Shown here piece by piece: positions 50,418 through 58,269 of a stretch of 64,000 nucleotides of DNA. Each line of letters opens with the position of its first letter. Position 1 is the stretch's first letter. The stretch spans positions 110,392-174,391 of the forward strand of contig NZ_JACSQK010000005.1 of the NCBI RefSeq assembly GCF_014836675.1. The letters run 5' to 3'. Position numbers and translations under genes: made by a program. Source of the stretch: Comamonas avium (GTDB lineage: Bacteria > Pseudomonadota > Gammaproteobacteria > Burkholderiales > Burkholderiaceae_C). The notes beneath the pieces were generated by a model. The model had not been told where the DNA came from, searched no databases, and worked only from the letters and a program-made list of their open reading frames with translations.

Positions 50418-51995
50418 ATGAAAAGCAGTATCTTTCAACTGGTTTCTCTGTGTACGGCTGCAACAGCATGGCTGGCCAGTACCGCGCATGCAGTGCAAGA
50501 CTTGCCCGGTGGCCCAGCCGTCAAACAGCTGAACTTGCACCCGCCGGTCACGCGCATTGCCCAGGAGCAGCACTTTCTGCACTGGATGATGCTGGCCATC
50601 TGCGTAGTGATCTTTGTGGCTGTATTTGCGGTGATGTTCTATTCCATCTGGAAGCATCGCAAATCCCAGGGTGCCAAGGCTGCCAACTTCCACGAATCAG
50701 CGACGGTAGAGGTCATCTGGACGGTGATTCCCTTCATCATCGTGATCTTGATGGCGCTGCCCGCTACCAAGGTGCTGGTGGCGCAAAAAGATACCACCAA
50801 CGCCGAGCTGACCATCAAGGTCACGGGCTATCAGTGGAAGTGGGGGTACGACTACCTCAAAGGCCCGGGCGAGGGGCTGAGCTTCCTGTCCACCATCGAC
50901 AGCAGCCACCGTGCAATGTCCAGCAGCGGTGATGTGAGCAATGCACCCAATGATTATTTGCTGCGGGTAGACAACCCGCTGGTCGTGCCAGTAGGCAAGA
51001 AGGTGCGCATCATCACCACGGCCAATGATGTGATCCATAGTTTCATGGTGCCGGCTTTCGGTATCAAGCAAGACGCGATTCCTGGCTTTGTACGTGATAC
51101 ATGGTTCAAGGCAGACAAACCGGGTGATTACTACGGACAGTGCGCAGAGCTGTGCGGAAAAGAGCACGCCTACATGCCGATTCATGTGAAGGTGCTGGAC
51201 AGCGGCCCTTATGCAGCATGGGTGGATGAACAGCTCAAGCTGGCAGCGGCCAAAAAAGATGACCCAACCAAAGAGTGGAAGCTCGATGAACTGGTTGCGC
51301 GTGGCGCAAAGGTTTACGCAGCCAACTGTGCGGCGTGTCATCAGGCCAGTGGCAAGGGCGCAGGGGCTATCAAGGCGCTGGATGGCAGCGCGCTGGTACG
51401 TGGCTCTCTGGCTGAACCCATGCATGTGGTGCTGGAAGGGCGTGCGAATGGGGCCATGCCATCCTGGAAGCAACTGAGCGATGTAGAGCTGGCCGCCGTG
51501 CTGACCTATGTGAAAAACAATTGGAGCAACCAGACGGGGCAATTGATTCAGCCTGCGCAGTTCACCCAGGCGCGCAAGGGCAGCTTTCCTGAAGGTGGTG
51601 CACCTGCTGCGGCTACTGAGCCAGCGCCAGCTTCTGCAGCGCCTGCGCCAGACACTGCTTTACCCGTCAGTGCGGGTGGCATGCCTTACCAGGTTTTCTT
51701 TGCCACCGGCCAAAGTGCGCTGGATGACAAATCAAAGGCGACCGTGCAGCAAGCCGTGCAGTGGCTGCAAAGCAATGACAGCGTCAAGATTGCGCTGTCA
51801 GGTTATGTCGATGCCACCGGCAGCGCTGATGTGAATGCGGAACTTGCCAAGCAGCGTGCCCAGGCAGTGGCCAAGGCGCTGACAGATGCGGGCGTGGCCG
51901 CTGAACGTATTGAGCTGCGCAAGCCGCAAACCATTACCGACAGCGCTGGTGCCAACGAGCAGGCACGCCGTGTAGATATCGTGGCTGCGCAGTGA
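50418..51995 (+). CDS. coxB: Cytochrome c oxidase subunit II fused to cytochrome c and OmpA-like domains
   Basis: A 525-residue subunit II, about twice the usual length. In order it has a signal peptide (to AHA), two membrane helices (about 50-75 and 95-115), the CuA domain with its copper ligands in CAELCGKEHAYM at 242-253, a class I cytochrome c domain with heme motif CAACH at 304-308, an Ala/Pro linker, and an OmpA-like domain from about 418 to the end. Electrons would pass from heme c to CuA to heme a. The OmpA-type domain normally binds peptidoglycan. The ATG at 50418 is chosen; a GTG lies at 50409. Confidence 0.95.
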   Translation: MKSSIFQLVSLCTAATAWLASTAHAVQDLPGGPAVKQLNLHPPVTRIAQEQHFLHWMMLAICVVIFVAVFAVMFYSIWKHRKSQGAKAANFHESATVEVIWTVIPFIIVILMALPATKVLVAQKDTTNAELTIKVTGYQWKWGYDYLKGPGEGLSFLSTIDSSHRAMSSSGDVSNAPNDYLLRVDNPLVVPVGKKVRIITTANDVIHSFMVPAFGIKQDAIPGFVRDTWFKADKPGDYYGQCAELCGKEHAYMPIHVKVLDSGPYAAWVDEQLKLAAAKKDDPTKEWKLDELVARGAKVYAANCAACHQASGKGAGAIKALDGSALVRGSLAEPMHVVLEGRANGAMPSWKQLSDVELAAVLTYVKNNWSNQTGQLIQPAQFTQARKGSFPEGGAPAAATEPAPASAAPAPDTALPVSAGGMPYQVFFATGQSALDDKSKATVQQAVQWLQSNDSVKIALSGYVDATGSADVNAELAKQRAQAVAKALTDAGVAAERIELRKPQTITDSAGANEQARRVDIVAAQ

Positions 51996-52029
51996 GCGCA
52001 ATGCAAAACAGAGACAGGGAGCCCCGCAC

Positions 52030-53667
52030 ATGAGCGCCATTTACCCACCTTCTCACGACCAGGCCACACATTGTGATCACCACCATGATCATCACCACGC
52101 CACGCCCACGGGCTGGCGCCGCTGGCTGTACGCCACCAACCACAAAGACATTGGCACGCTGTACCTGCTGTTCAGCTTCACCATGTTGATGATTGGTGGA
52201 GTGCTGGCGCTGTTGATCCGTGCAGAGCTGTTTCAGCCCGGCTTGCAGCTGGTCAACCCAGAGCTGTTCAATCAATTGACCACCATGCACGGTCTGATCA
52301 TGGTGTTTGGCGCCATCATGCCGGCCTTTGTGGGCTTCGCCAACTGGATGCTGCCTCTGCAAATCGGCGCATCAGACATGGCTTTTGCCCGTATGAATAA
52401 TTTCAGTTTCTGGCTGATGGTGCCTGCGGGCCTGATGCTGGTGGGCTCGTTCTTCATGCCCGGCGGGGCACCGGCTGCGGGCTGGACGCTGTATGCCCCC
52501 CTGACGCTGCAGATGGGGCCATCCATGGACACCAGCATCTTTGCGATGCACATCATGGGTGCCAGCTCCATCATGGGGTCGATCAACATCATCGTCACCA
52601 TCTTGAACATGCGCGCGCCCGGCATGACGCTGATGAAGATGCCCATGTTCGCCTGGACATGGCTGATCACGGCCTACCTGTTGATTGCCGTCATGCCCGT
52701 GCTGGCAGGCGCTATCACCATGACGCTGACAGATCGCCACTTTGGCACCAGCTTCTTCAACCCTGCAGGGGGTGGTGACCCGGTGATGTACCAGCACATC
52801 TTCTGGTTCTTTGGCCATCCAGAGGTCTACATCATGATCTTGCCGGCCTTTGGCATCGTCAGCCAGATCGTGCCTGCATTCAGCCGTAAAAAACTGTTCG
52901 GCTATGCCTCCATGGTGTATGCCACCAGCTCGATTGCCATTTTGAGCTTCATCGTGTGGGCGCATCACATGTTCACCACGGGCATGCCGGTGACTGGCCA
53001 GCTGTTTTTCATGTATTCCACCATGTTGATCTCAGTGCCCACGGCCGTGAAGATTTTCAACTGGGTAGCCACCATGTGGCGCGGCTCCATGACGTTTGAG
53101 ACGCCTATGCTGTTCTCGGTGGGCTTTATCTTTGTGTTCACCATGGGTGGCTTTACCGGGCTGATCTTGTCCATGGCCCCCATTGATATTCAGTTGCAGG
53201 ACACCTACTACGTCGTCGCGCACTTTCACTATGTGCTGGTGGCTGGTTCGCTGTTTTCCATGTTTGCGGCGTATTACTACTGGTCGCCGAAATGGACGGG
53301 CGTGATGTATTCCGAGCGACGTGGGCAGATCCACTTTTGGGGTTCGCTGATCTTCTTCAACATCACTTTCTTTCCCATGCACTTCCTGGGTCTGGCCGGT
53401 ATGCCACGCCGCTATGCCGACTATCCCATGCAGTTCGCCGACTTCAACGCGGTAGCTTCTATAGGCGCATTTGGATTTGGCTTGATGCAGGTGTATTTCT
53501 TCCTGGCCGTTGTAGTGCCCGCAATGCGTGGCAAAGGGGAAAAAGCACCGCAGAAACCATGGGAAGCGGCAGAAGGTCTGGAGTGGGAAGTGCCTTCGCC
53601 TGCGCCATTTCATACCTTTGAAACACCTCCTAAATTGGATAGCACCGCAACTCGCGTGATTGGATAA
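52030..53667 (+). CDS. coxA: Cytochrome c oxidase subunit I
   Basis: A 545-residue, twelve-helix catalytic subunit of an aa3-type heme-copper oxidase. The start of the core (YATNHKDIGTLYLLF), the heme/CuB histidine blocks (HGLIMVFGAIMP; WFFGHPEVYIMILPAFGI with the crosslinked His-Tyr pair; IVWAHHMFTTGMP) and the K- and D-channel residues are recognisable, so a proton-pumping oxidase is expected. A His-rich N-terminus (CDHHHDHHH) precedes it. It follows coxB by 34 bp. Confidence 0.97.
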   Translation: MSAIYPPSHDQATHCDHHHDHHHATPTGWRRWLYATNHKDIGTLYLLFSFTMLMIGGVLALLIRAELFQPGLQLVNPELFNQLTTMHGLIMVFGAIMPAFVGFANWMLPLQIGASDMAFARMNNFSFWLMVPAGLMLVGSFFMPGGAPAAGWTLYAPLTLQMGPSMDTSIFAMHIMGASSIMGSINIIVTILNMRAPGMTLMKMPMFAWTWLITAYLLIAVMPVLAGAITMTLTDRHFGTSFFNPAGGGDPVMYQHIFWFFGHPEVYIMILPAFGIVSQIVPAFSRKKLFGYASMVYATSSIAILSFIVWAHHMFTTGMPVTGQLFFMYSTMLISVPTAVKIFNWVATMWRGSMTFETPMLFSVGFIFVFTMGGFTGLILSMAPIDIQLQDTYYVVAHFHYVLVAGSLFSMFAAYYYWSPKWTGVMYSERRGQIHFWGSLIFFNITFFPMHFLGLAGMPRRYADYPMQFADFNAVASIGAFGFGLMQVYFFLAVVVPAMRGKGEKAPQKPWEAAEGLEWEVPSPAPFHTFETPPKLDSTATRVIG

Positions 53668-53670
53668 ACC

Positions 53671-53826
53671 ATGATTCACCCTAAACACAGCAACTCCATG
53701 CCTGGCCGTACAGAAGCCTGGCAACTGCAGCGCCAGCGCAATACGCGCATGGCCCTGGTGCTGGCGTCTATCGCCGTCGTGTTCTTTGTGGGATTTGTGG
53801 CCAAGATGGCATTGTTGGGCGGCTAA
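53671..53826 (+). CDS. Small cytochrome oxidase-associated membrane protein (51 aa)
   Basis: A 51-residue protein that begins 3 bp after the coxA stop. It has a basic N-terminal half (RTEAWQLQRQRNTR) and one membrane helix (MALVLASIAVVFFVGFVAKMA). Small proteins of this layout lie between coxA and ctaG in many betaproteobacteria and are annotated as oxidase small assembly proteins. Role in copper or subunit assembly is inferred from position. Confidence 0.8.
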   Translation: MIHPKHSNSMPGRTEAWQLQRQRNTRMALVLASIAVVFFVGFVAKMALLGG

Positions 53827-53839
53827 GGCACGCACAGCC

Positions 53840-54448
53840 ATGAATCCACGCAAGCGCAGCGCCAATTTTCAAATGGTCACCAAACTGCTGGTGATCACTG
53901 TGGGAATGTTTGCCTTTGGCTATGCGTTGATTCCCATCTACAAGCATGTGTGTGAGGCGCTGGGCATCAACATTCTCACCATCTCCGAGCGGCAGGTGCC
54001 GGGCAACGGAGCGGTGGGAAAGCTGCCCACTAATACGCAGGTAGACACCACCCGCACGATCACGGTGGAGTTTGATGCCAATGCGCGAGGTCCATGGGAT
54101 TTCAAACCCGAAATACGCTCTTTGCAGGTGCACCCCGGTGAGCTGGCGACGGTGATGTATGAGTTTCAAAACATCCAAAACCGTGCCATGGCAGCGCAGG
54201 CTATCCCAAGCTATGCGCCTCGGCAGGCTGCACCGCATTTTGTGAAGATGGAGTGTTTTTGCTTTAACCAGTACGAGCTGCAGCCCGGCGAGAAAAAGGA
54301 GTGGCCTGTAGCGTTTGTGATCGATCCTCGGCTGCCTAAGGACGTGACCACCATCACGCTGAGCTACACCTTCTTTGAAGTGGGTGGCAAGGTGCCTGCG
54401 GCACCGACAGCAGCGCTGCAGCAGCCAGCACAAGGAGGTGCGTCTTGA
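53840..54448 (+). CDS. ctaG: Cytochrome c oxidase copper assembly protein CtaG (Cox11)
   Basis: A 202-residue protein that inserts CuB into subunit I. One N-terminal membrane helix is followed by a periplasmic Ig-like domain with the copper ligands in the conserved KMECFCFNQ (CxC). The ATG at 53840 yields the standard start. It lies between the small oxidase protein and a DUF2970 gene, which overlaps its stop. Confidence 0.94.
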   Translation: MNPRKRSANFQMVTKLLVITVGMFAFGYALIPIYKHVCEALGINILTISERQVPGNGAVGKLPTNTQVDTTRTITVEFDANARGPWDFKPEIRSLQVHPGELATVMYEFQNIQNRAMAAQAIPSYAPRQAAPHFVKMECFCFNQYELQPGEKKEWPVAFVIDPRLPKDVTTITLSYTFFEVGGKVPAAPTAALQQPAQGGAS

Positions 54449-54648
54449 GTGAACAGCAATCCTCTCGTAAACCGTCGCTGTTGCGCACCATCAAGGCGAT
54501 GGCCTGGGCCTTTTTGGGTGTGCGCAAAGGCAGCGAGTGGCGCAGTGATTCGGCGCAGATGACCCCGCTGCTGGTCGTCAGTGTGGGGCTGGTGGCAATT
54601 TTTGTATTTGTGTTGTTGTTGATCGGTATTGTCAATTGGGTGGTCTAG
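54445..54648 (+). CDS. DUF2970 family small membrane protein, TTG start
   Basis: A 67-residue protein with a basic, amphipathic N-terminal half (LLRTIKAMAWAFLGVRKGSE) and one C-terminal membrane helix. The DUF2970 family is found in betaproteobacterial oxidase operons. The start is TTG at 54445, overlapping the ctaG stop by 4 bp; AAGGAGG lies 6 bp upstream, which supports it. Confidence 0.82.
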   Translation: MSEQQSSRKPSLLRTIKAMAWAFLGVRKGSEWRSDSAQMTPLLVVSVGLVAIFVFVLLLIGIVNWVV

Positions 54649-54703
54649 CGCGCAGCGCTGGATCGAAACGCTATGTTTGAGACGAGTGATGACAGGAGCT
54701 GAC

Positions 54704-55585
54704 ATGGGTACACCGCACACTGCAAGCACCCCGTACTATTTTGTACCTGCTGAATCAGGTCACCCCATCTGGGCCGCTGCCGGACTGTTTTTTGTCATTC
54801 TGGGCGCGGGCATGTGGGTCAATGGCCACCAGTGGGGCATGTGGAGTTTCTTTTTTGGCCTGACATGGTGGCTGGTGGTGCTGTTTCGCTGGTTCCGTGA
54901 AGCAGCGCAGGAGAGCGAGCGTGGCTTGTTCGGTCGCAAGATTGACCTGTCTTACCGCTGGAGCATGAGCTGGTTCATCTTCTCGGAAGTCATGTTCTTT
55001 GGCGCATTCTTTACTGCCCTGTGGTGGGGCCGTGCGCACTCTGTGCCAGCCTTGGGCAGTCTGGAAAACTCATTGCTGTGGCCCGGTTTTAGCGCCGTGT
55101 GGCCCAGCGTCATGCCGGGTGCCACGGCTGCACCTGGTGGCATGGTTGAGGCGTTTCAAACCGTAGGGCCGTTCTGGCTGCCCACCATCAACACCGCATT
55201 GCTGCTGACTTCGGGCGTTACGCTCACCATTGCCCACCATGCACTGCGGCTGGGTCAGCGGGCTAAAACGATTGGTTTCATGTGGGTGACGGTGCTGCTG
55301 GGTATCACGTTCTTGTGCGTGCAAGGCTACGAGTACTACCACCTGTATACGGATTTGAACCTCAAGCTCAACTCCGGCATCTTTGGCTCCACCTTCTACT
55401 TGCTCACAGGCTTTCACGGTTTCCACGTGTTTGTGGGCATGCTGATGCTGCTCTTTATTACCTTGCGCTTGCAAAAAGGCCACTTCACGGCAGAGCACCA
55501 TTTCGGCTTTGAAGGGGCCGCCTGGTACTGGCACTTTGTAGACGTGGTGTGGCTGGGCCTGTACATACTGGTGTACTGGATGTGA
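54704..55585 (+). CDS. coxC: Cytochrome c oxidase subunit III
   Basis: A 293-residue, seven-helix subunit III that completes the oxidase core. Recognisable blocks include MSWFIFSEVMFFGAFFTAL near residue 85 with its conserved Glu, LLTSGVTLTIAHHAL and TGFHGFHVFVGMLML. The ATG at 54704 is preceded by CAGGAGCTGAC. It ends the main co-directional run of oxidase genes before the palindromic repeat at 55637. Confidence 0.96.
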   Translation: MGTPHTASTPYYFVPAESGHPIWAAAGLFFVILGAGMWVNGHQWGMWSFFFGLTWWLVVLFRWFREAAQESERGLFGRKIDLSYRWSMSWFIFSEVMFFGAFFTALWWGRAHSVPALGSLENSLLWPGFSAVWPSVMPGATAAPGGMVEAFQTVGPFWLPTINTALLLTSGVTLTIAHHALRLGQRAKTIGFMWVTVLLGITFLCVQGYEYYHLYTDLNLKLNSGIFGSTFYLLTGFHGFHVFVGMLMLLFITLRLQKGHFTAEHHFGFEGAAWYWHFVDVVWLGLYILVYWM

Positions 55586-55636
55586 ATGCGGTCAGGGCCT
55601 GCGCCCTGATGGCTGGCAAGGAACGTGGTTTGAATA

Positions 55637-55727
55637 AAAGAGAGCTGTTAGCGCTTATCAGTACTTGTTTTCAATATGAAATCATTTTGAAAACACGTGT
55701 GTGTAAGCATTTCGAGCTCTCTTTTTT
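55637..55727. repeat. Intergenic palindromic element (copy 3) acting as terminator
   Basis: Outer arms AAAGAGAGCTGTTAGCGCTT and the complementary AAGCATTTCGAGCTCTCTTT pair with a few mismatches; inner arms GTTTTCA/TGAAAAC pair exactly; a T-run follows. It sits between the convergent coxC and DUF2909 genes and is related to the copies at 32983 and 18502. Confidence 0.78.
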
Positions 55728-55730
55728 ATT

Positions 55731-55967
55731 TCACTTGCCAACCGGCAAGCCTGTGGGCTGGATGTACCCCAGCTTCCACGCCAGCAGCAGGCACAGAAAC
55801 AAAACCACCGACAGCACAATCCGCCAAGTGAGCGCACGTGCCATGTTCTTGCTGCGTGCCGCATCGTGTTCGGCATCACTTTTGCGCAGCATAAAAAATC
55901 CTGCCGCAGCAAGGCTGACAAGAATGGCCAAAAAGAAAAGGGCGATGGCGTATGTCATGCCGTCCAT
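55731..55967 (-). CDS. Twin-helix membrane protein (DUF2909-like)
   Basis: A 78-residue protein with two membrane helices (about 5-26 and 46-66) and a charged loop (MLRKSDAEHDAARSKNMARA). This arrangement matches the DUF2909 family found in oxidase gene groups of betaproteobacteria. It is transcribed opposite to the other oxidase genes and is divergent from SURF1. ATGs at 55967 and 55958 are both possible. Confidence 0.72.
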   Translation of the reverse strand: MDGMTYAIALFFLAILVSLAAAGFFMLRKSDAEHDAARSKNMARALTWRIVLSVVLFLCLLLAWKLGYIQPTGLPVGK

Positions 55968-55982
55968 TATGGAGAGCTGCGT

Positions 55983-56759
55983 ATGACGCGCAAGCGGGGC
56001 AACCTGCGGTGGTGGCTGGCGACGGTGGCTGGCGTTATCGGCGTATGTGTAGGGCTGGCTTTGGGGTTTTGGCAGCTGGAGCGCGCAGCGCAGAAAACCA
56101 GGCTGCACGATGCCATGCAAGCGCAATCGAGCACAGTCACCTTGGATGCCCGTGCCGTGCACGACCAGCTTGCGCTGGGAGATGCAACGCTGACCCACTG
56201 GCTGTATCGCCCGATTGCATTGCACGGCCAGTGGATGCCTGCACACACGGTGTATCTGGACAACCGGCAAATGCAGGGGCGGCCAGGCTTTTTTGTTTTT
56301 ACGCCACTGCAACTGGCCAGCGGTGAGGTGGTACTGGTACAGCGCGGCTGGATTGCGCGCAACTTTCAGGACCGGCAATTGCTGCAAGCCATTGAAACCC
56401 CCGCGGGTACCGTAACGGTTGAAGGCCAACTGGCTGGTGCGCCCGGGCGTCTGTATGCCCTGGGTGAAGGTGATGCACCCGATGCACACAACCCTCACAT
56501 TCGCCAGAACCTCAACCTGACGGCTTATGCACAAACCACAGGTTTGCCACTGTGGCCTGTCACGGTGGTACAAACCGGCGCAGCCAGCGAAGGGCTGTTG
56601 CGTGCGTGGCCACAGCCCAGCAGTGGTATTGCCACGCACCAAGGTTATGCTTTCCAATGGTTTGCCATTGCAGCCGTACTGGCTGCCATGGTGCTGTGGT
56701 TTCAATTTTTGCGGCCTGCCCGCACTGCCCGACAACGCCATGCCGCACCAAAAAGTTGA
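55983..56759 (+). CDS. SURF1 family cytochrome oxidase assembly protein
   Basis: A 258-residue protein of the SURF1/Shy1 family, which helps insert heme a into subunit I. It has one N-terminal and one C-terminal membrane helix flanking a periplasmic domain. The conserved GFWQLERAAQKT, VYLDNRQMQGRPGFFVFTPL (part) and VLVQRGWIARN blocks and the final YAFQWFAIA segment are clear. The ATG at 55983 is chosen. Confidence 0.93.
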   Translation: MTRKRGNLRWWLATVAGVIGVCVGLALGFWQLERAAQKTRLHDAMQAQSSTVTLDARAVHDQLALGDATLTHWLYRPIALHGQWMPAHTVYLDNRQMQGRPGFFVFTPLQLASGEVVLVQRGWIARNFQDRQLLQAIETPAGTVTVEGQLAGAPGRLYALGEGDAPDAHNPHIRQNLNLTAYAQTTGLPLWPVTVVQTGAASEGLLRAWPQPSSGIATHQGYAFQWFAIAAVLAAMVLWFQFLRPARTARQRHAAPKS

Positions 56760-57432
56760 TTTGCTCCCCTTGAACTTGACCGTGCACAGCACGCCCAGCA
56801 TGCAAAGCTTGTCGCAAGGCGTGCAGGCCGTTGAGACCCAGCGCAAAGGGCGCTGGAAAATGTTTGCAGTGCTGCTGGTGTGTGCAGCACCGGTGATCGC
56901 TTCTTACTTCACGTATTACGTCATCCGGCCCGAAGGTCGGCGCAATTTTGGCGAGCTGATTGAGCCGCAAAAAGACATGCCTGCGTTGATGGCCAAAACG
57001 CTGGAAGGCCAAGAAGTTCCTCTGTCGCATCTCAAAGGACAGTGGCTGCTGGTCAGCACCTCGGGTGCAGCCTGTGCAGCGCAGTGCGAAACCCATCTGT
57101 ATTTGCAGCGGCAACTGCGTGAAGGATTGGGCCGTGAGAAAGAGCGGCTGGACTGGGTGTGGCTGGTGACAGATGGGAAGCAGCCCGCTGCGGAGCTGAA
57201 AAAGGCTTTGCAGCCAGCCCAGGTTCTGCAAATCGATGCCACTGCGCTGCAAACATGGCTGCAACCTGCTGCAGGGCAGCAGCTTTCAGATCACTTGTAC
57301 GTGATCGATCCGCTCGGGCACTGGATGCTGCGCTTTCCTGCGAATCTGGACAAAACCAGCGCACCGAAAGCCAAGCGCGACCTGGAGCGCTTGCTGCGCG
57401 CATCTTCATCCTGGGATCAGCCCGGACGTTGA
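56740..57432 (+). CDS. Membrane-anchored Sco/thioredoxin-like protein of the oxidase operon
   Basis: A 230-residue protein with an N-terminal membrane helix (about residues 40-60) and a periplasmic thioredoxin-like region. In place of the CPDVCP copper motif it has CAAQC in STSGAACAAQCETHLYL, keeping the C-x3-C spacing of Sco proteins, and it ends with LYVIDPLGHWMLRFP, like the Sco C-terminal strand. The predicted 56740 start overlaps SURF1 by 20 bp; an ATG at 56800 would avoid this. A thiol or copper role in oxidase assembly is likely. Confidence 0.75.
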   Translation: MPHQKVDLLPLNLTVHSTPSMQSLSQGVQAVETQRKGRWKMFAVLLVCAAPVIASYFTYYVIRPEGRRNFGELIEPQKDMPALMAKTLEGQEVPLSHLKGQWLLVSTSGAACAAQCETHLYLQRQLREGLGREKERLDWVWLVTDGKQPAAELKKALQPAQVLQIDATALQTWLQPAAGQQLSDHLYVIDPLGHWMLRFPANLDKTSAPKAKRDLERLLRASSSWDQPGR

Positions 57433-57505
57433 GCATGCACAAGCTTGCGTGAATGAGGCATTTGCGTTTGCGGTTATGGTTATGGATTGATTGACTGAGA
57501 TTGCC

Positions 57506-58120
57506 ATGCAAAGAAGACATGCACTACAGACCTTGATGGTGGGAGCCTCTGCCATCGGTGCTGCCACCGTTTTGATGGGTTGCAAGCCCAAACCGATCAG
57601 CTTTGAAGGCGTAGACATCACTGGCGCCGAATACGGGCAAGACTTCCCGCTGCCGGATGCCTATGGCAAGCCCCGTTCAGTCAGTGAGTTCGCGGGCAAG
57701 GTGGTGGTGGTCTTTTTTGGCTATACCCAGTGTCCGGACGTCTGCCCCACTACCTTGCAAGAGCTGGTAGAGGCCAAGGCCATCCTGGGTGAGCAGGGCG
57801 ATCGTTTGCAGGGCATTTTTGTTTCGCTTGATCCAGACCGCGATACGCCAGAAGTGCTGCGTGCCTACGCTGAAGCCTTTGATCCGCAAATGGTGGCGCT
57901 GACAGGCTCGCATGAGCAAATCACTGCGGTAGCCAAAAACTTCAAAGTGTTCTACAAGAAAGTAGAAGGCAAGCAGCCCGGCAGCTACACCTTGGACCAC
58001 TCCGCAGGCCTGTATGTCTATGACCCACAAGGCAAACTGCGTGTGTATCAGCGTTACGGTCAGGGCGCGCAGATTTTGGCCAAAGATGCCAAGGCGCTGC
58101 TGGACGAAGCCAAGGCTTAA
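57506..58120 (+). CDS. SCO1/SenC family copper chaperone
   Basis: A 204-residue lipoprotein-type Sco protein. The signal ends in VLMGC. The copper site is CPDVCP in FGYTQCPDVCPTTLQ, with the distal His in YTLDHSAGLYV. Sco proteins metallate the CuA site of subunit II. The ATG at 57506 is preferred. It begins only 73 bp after the Sco-like gene, where ctaA and ctaB are usually found. Confidence 0.95.
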   Translation: MQRRHALQTLMVGASAIGAATVLMGCKPKPISFEGVDITGAEYGQDFPLPDAYGKPRSVSEFAGKVVVVFFGYTQCPDVCPTTLQELVEAKAILGEQGDRLQGIFVSLDPDRDTPEVLRAYAEAFDPQMVALTGSHEQITAVAKNFKVFYKKVEGKQPGSYTLDHSAGLYVYDPQGKLRVYQRYGQGAQILAKDAKALLDEAKA

Positions 58121-58202
58121 GCTGACGCCGAAAGGCCATCAATCGGGCTACGTAGTTTGTCGCCATGCGTCAGCGCTGCCTGCATGCAGTGCGGGAACAT
58201 AA

Positions 58203-58228
58203 AAAAAGCCACCGAAAGGTGGCTTTTT
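58203..58228. terminator. Rho-independent terminator after the Sco gene
   Basis: AAAAAGCCACC-GAAA-GGTGGCTTTTT is an 11-bp stem with a GAAA loop. It ends the oxidase operon on the plus strand; flanking A and T runs make it usable from both sides. Confidence 0.92.
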
Positions 58229-58241
58229 GCTGAGGCGAAGC

Positions 58242-58269
58242 TGGTTACTGGTTACTGGTTACTGGTTGC
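58242..58269. repeat. 7-bp tandem repeat (four units) spanning a stop codon
   Basis: Three TGGTTAC units and one TGGTTGC lie in tandem. The last two cover the stop codon of the Bug receptor at 58259-59272. Adding or losing units would not change the protein because the stop lies in the first in-frame unit. Confidence 0.7.

Noticed and set aside
58242-58269. Phase variation of the Bug receptor by 7-bp repeat slippage
   Set aside because: The stop codon lies in the first in-frame unit, so unit gain or loss leaves the protein unchanged.
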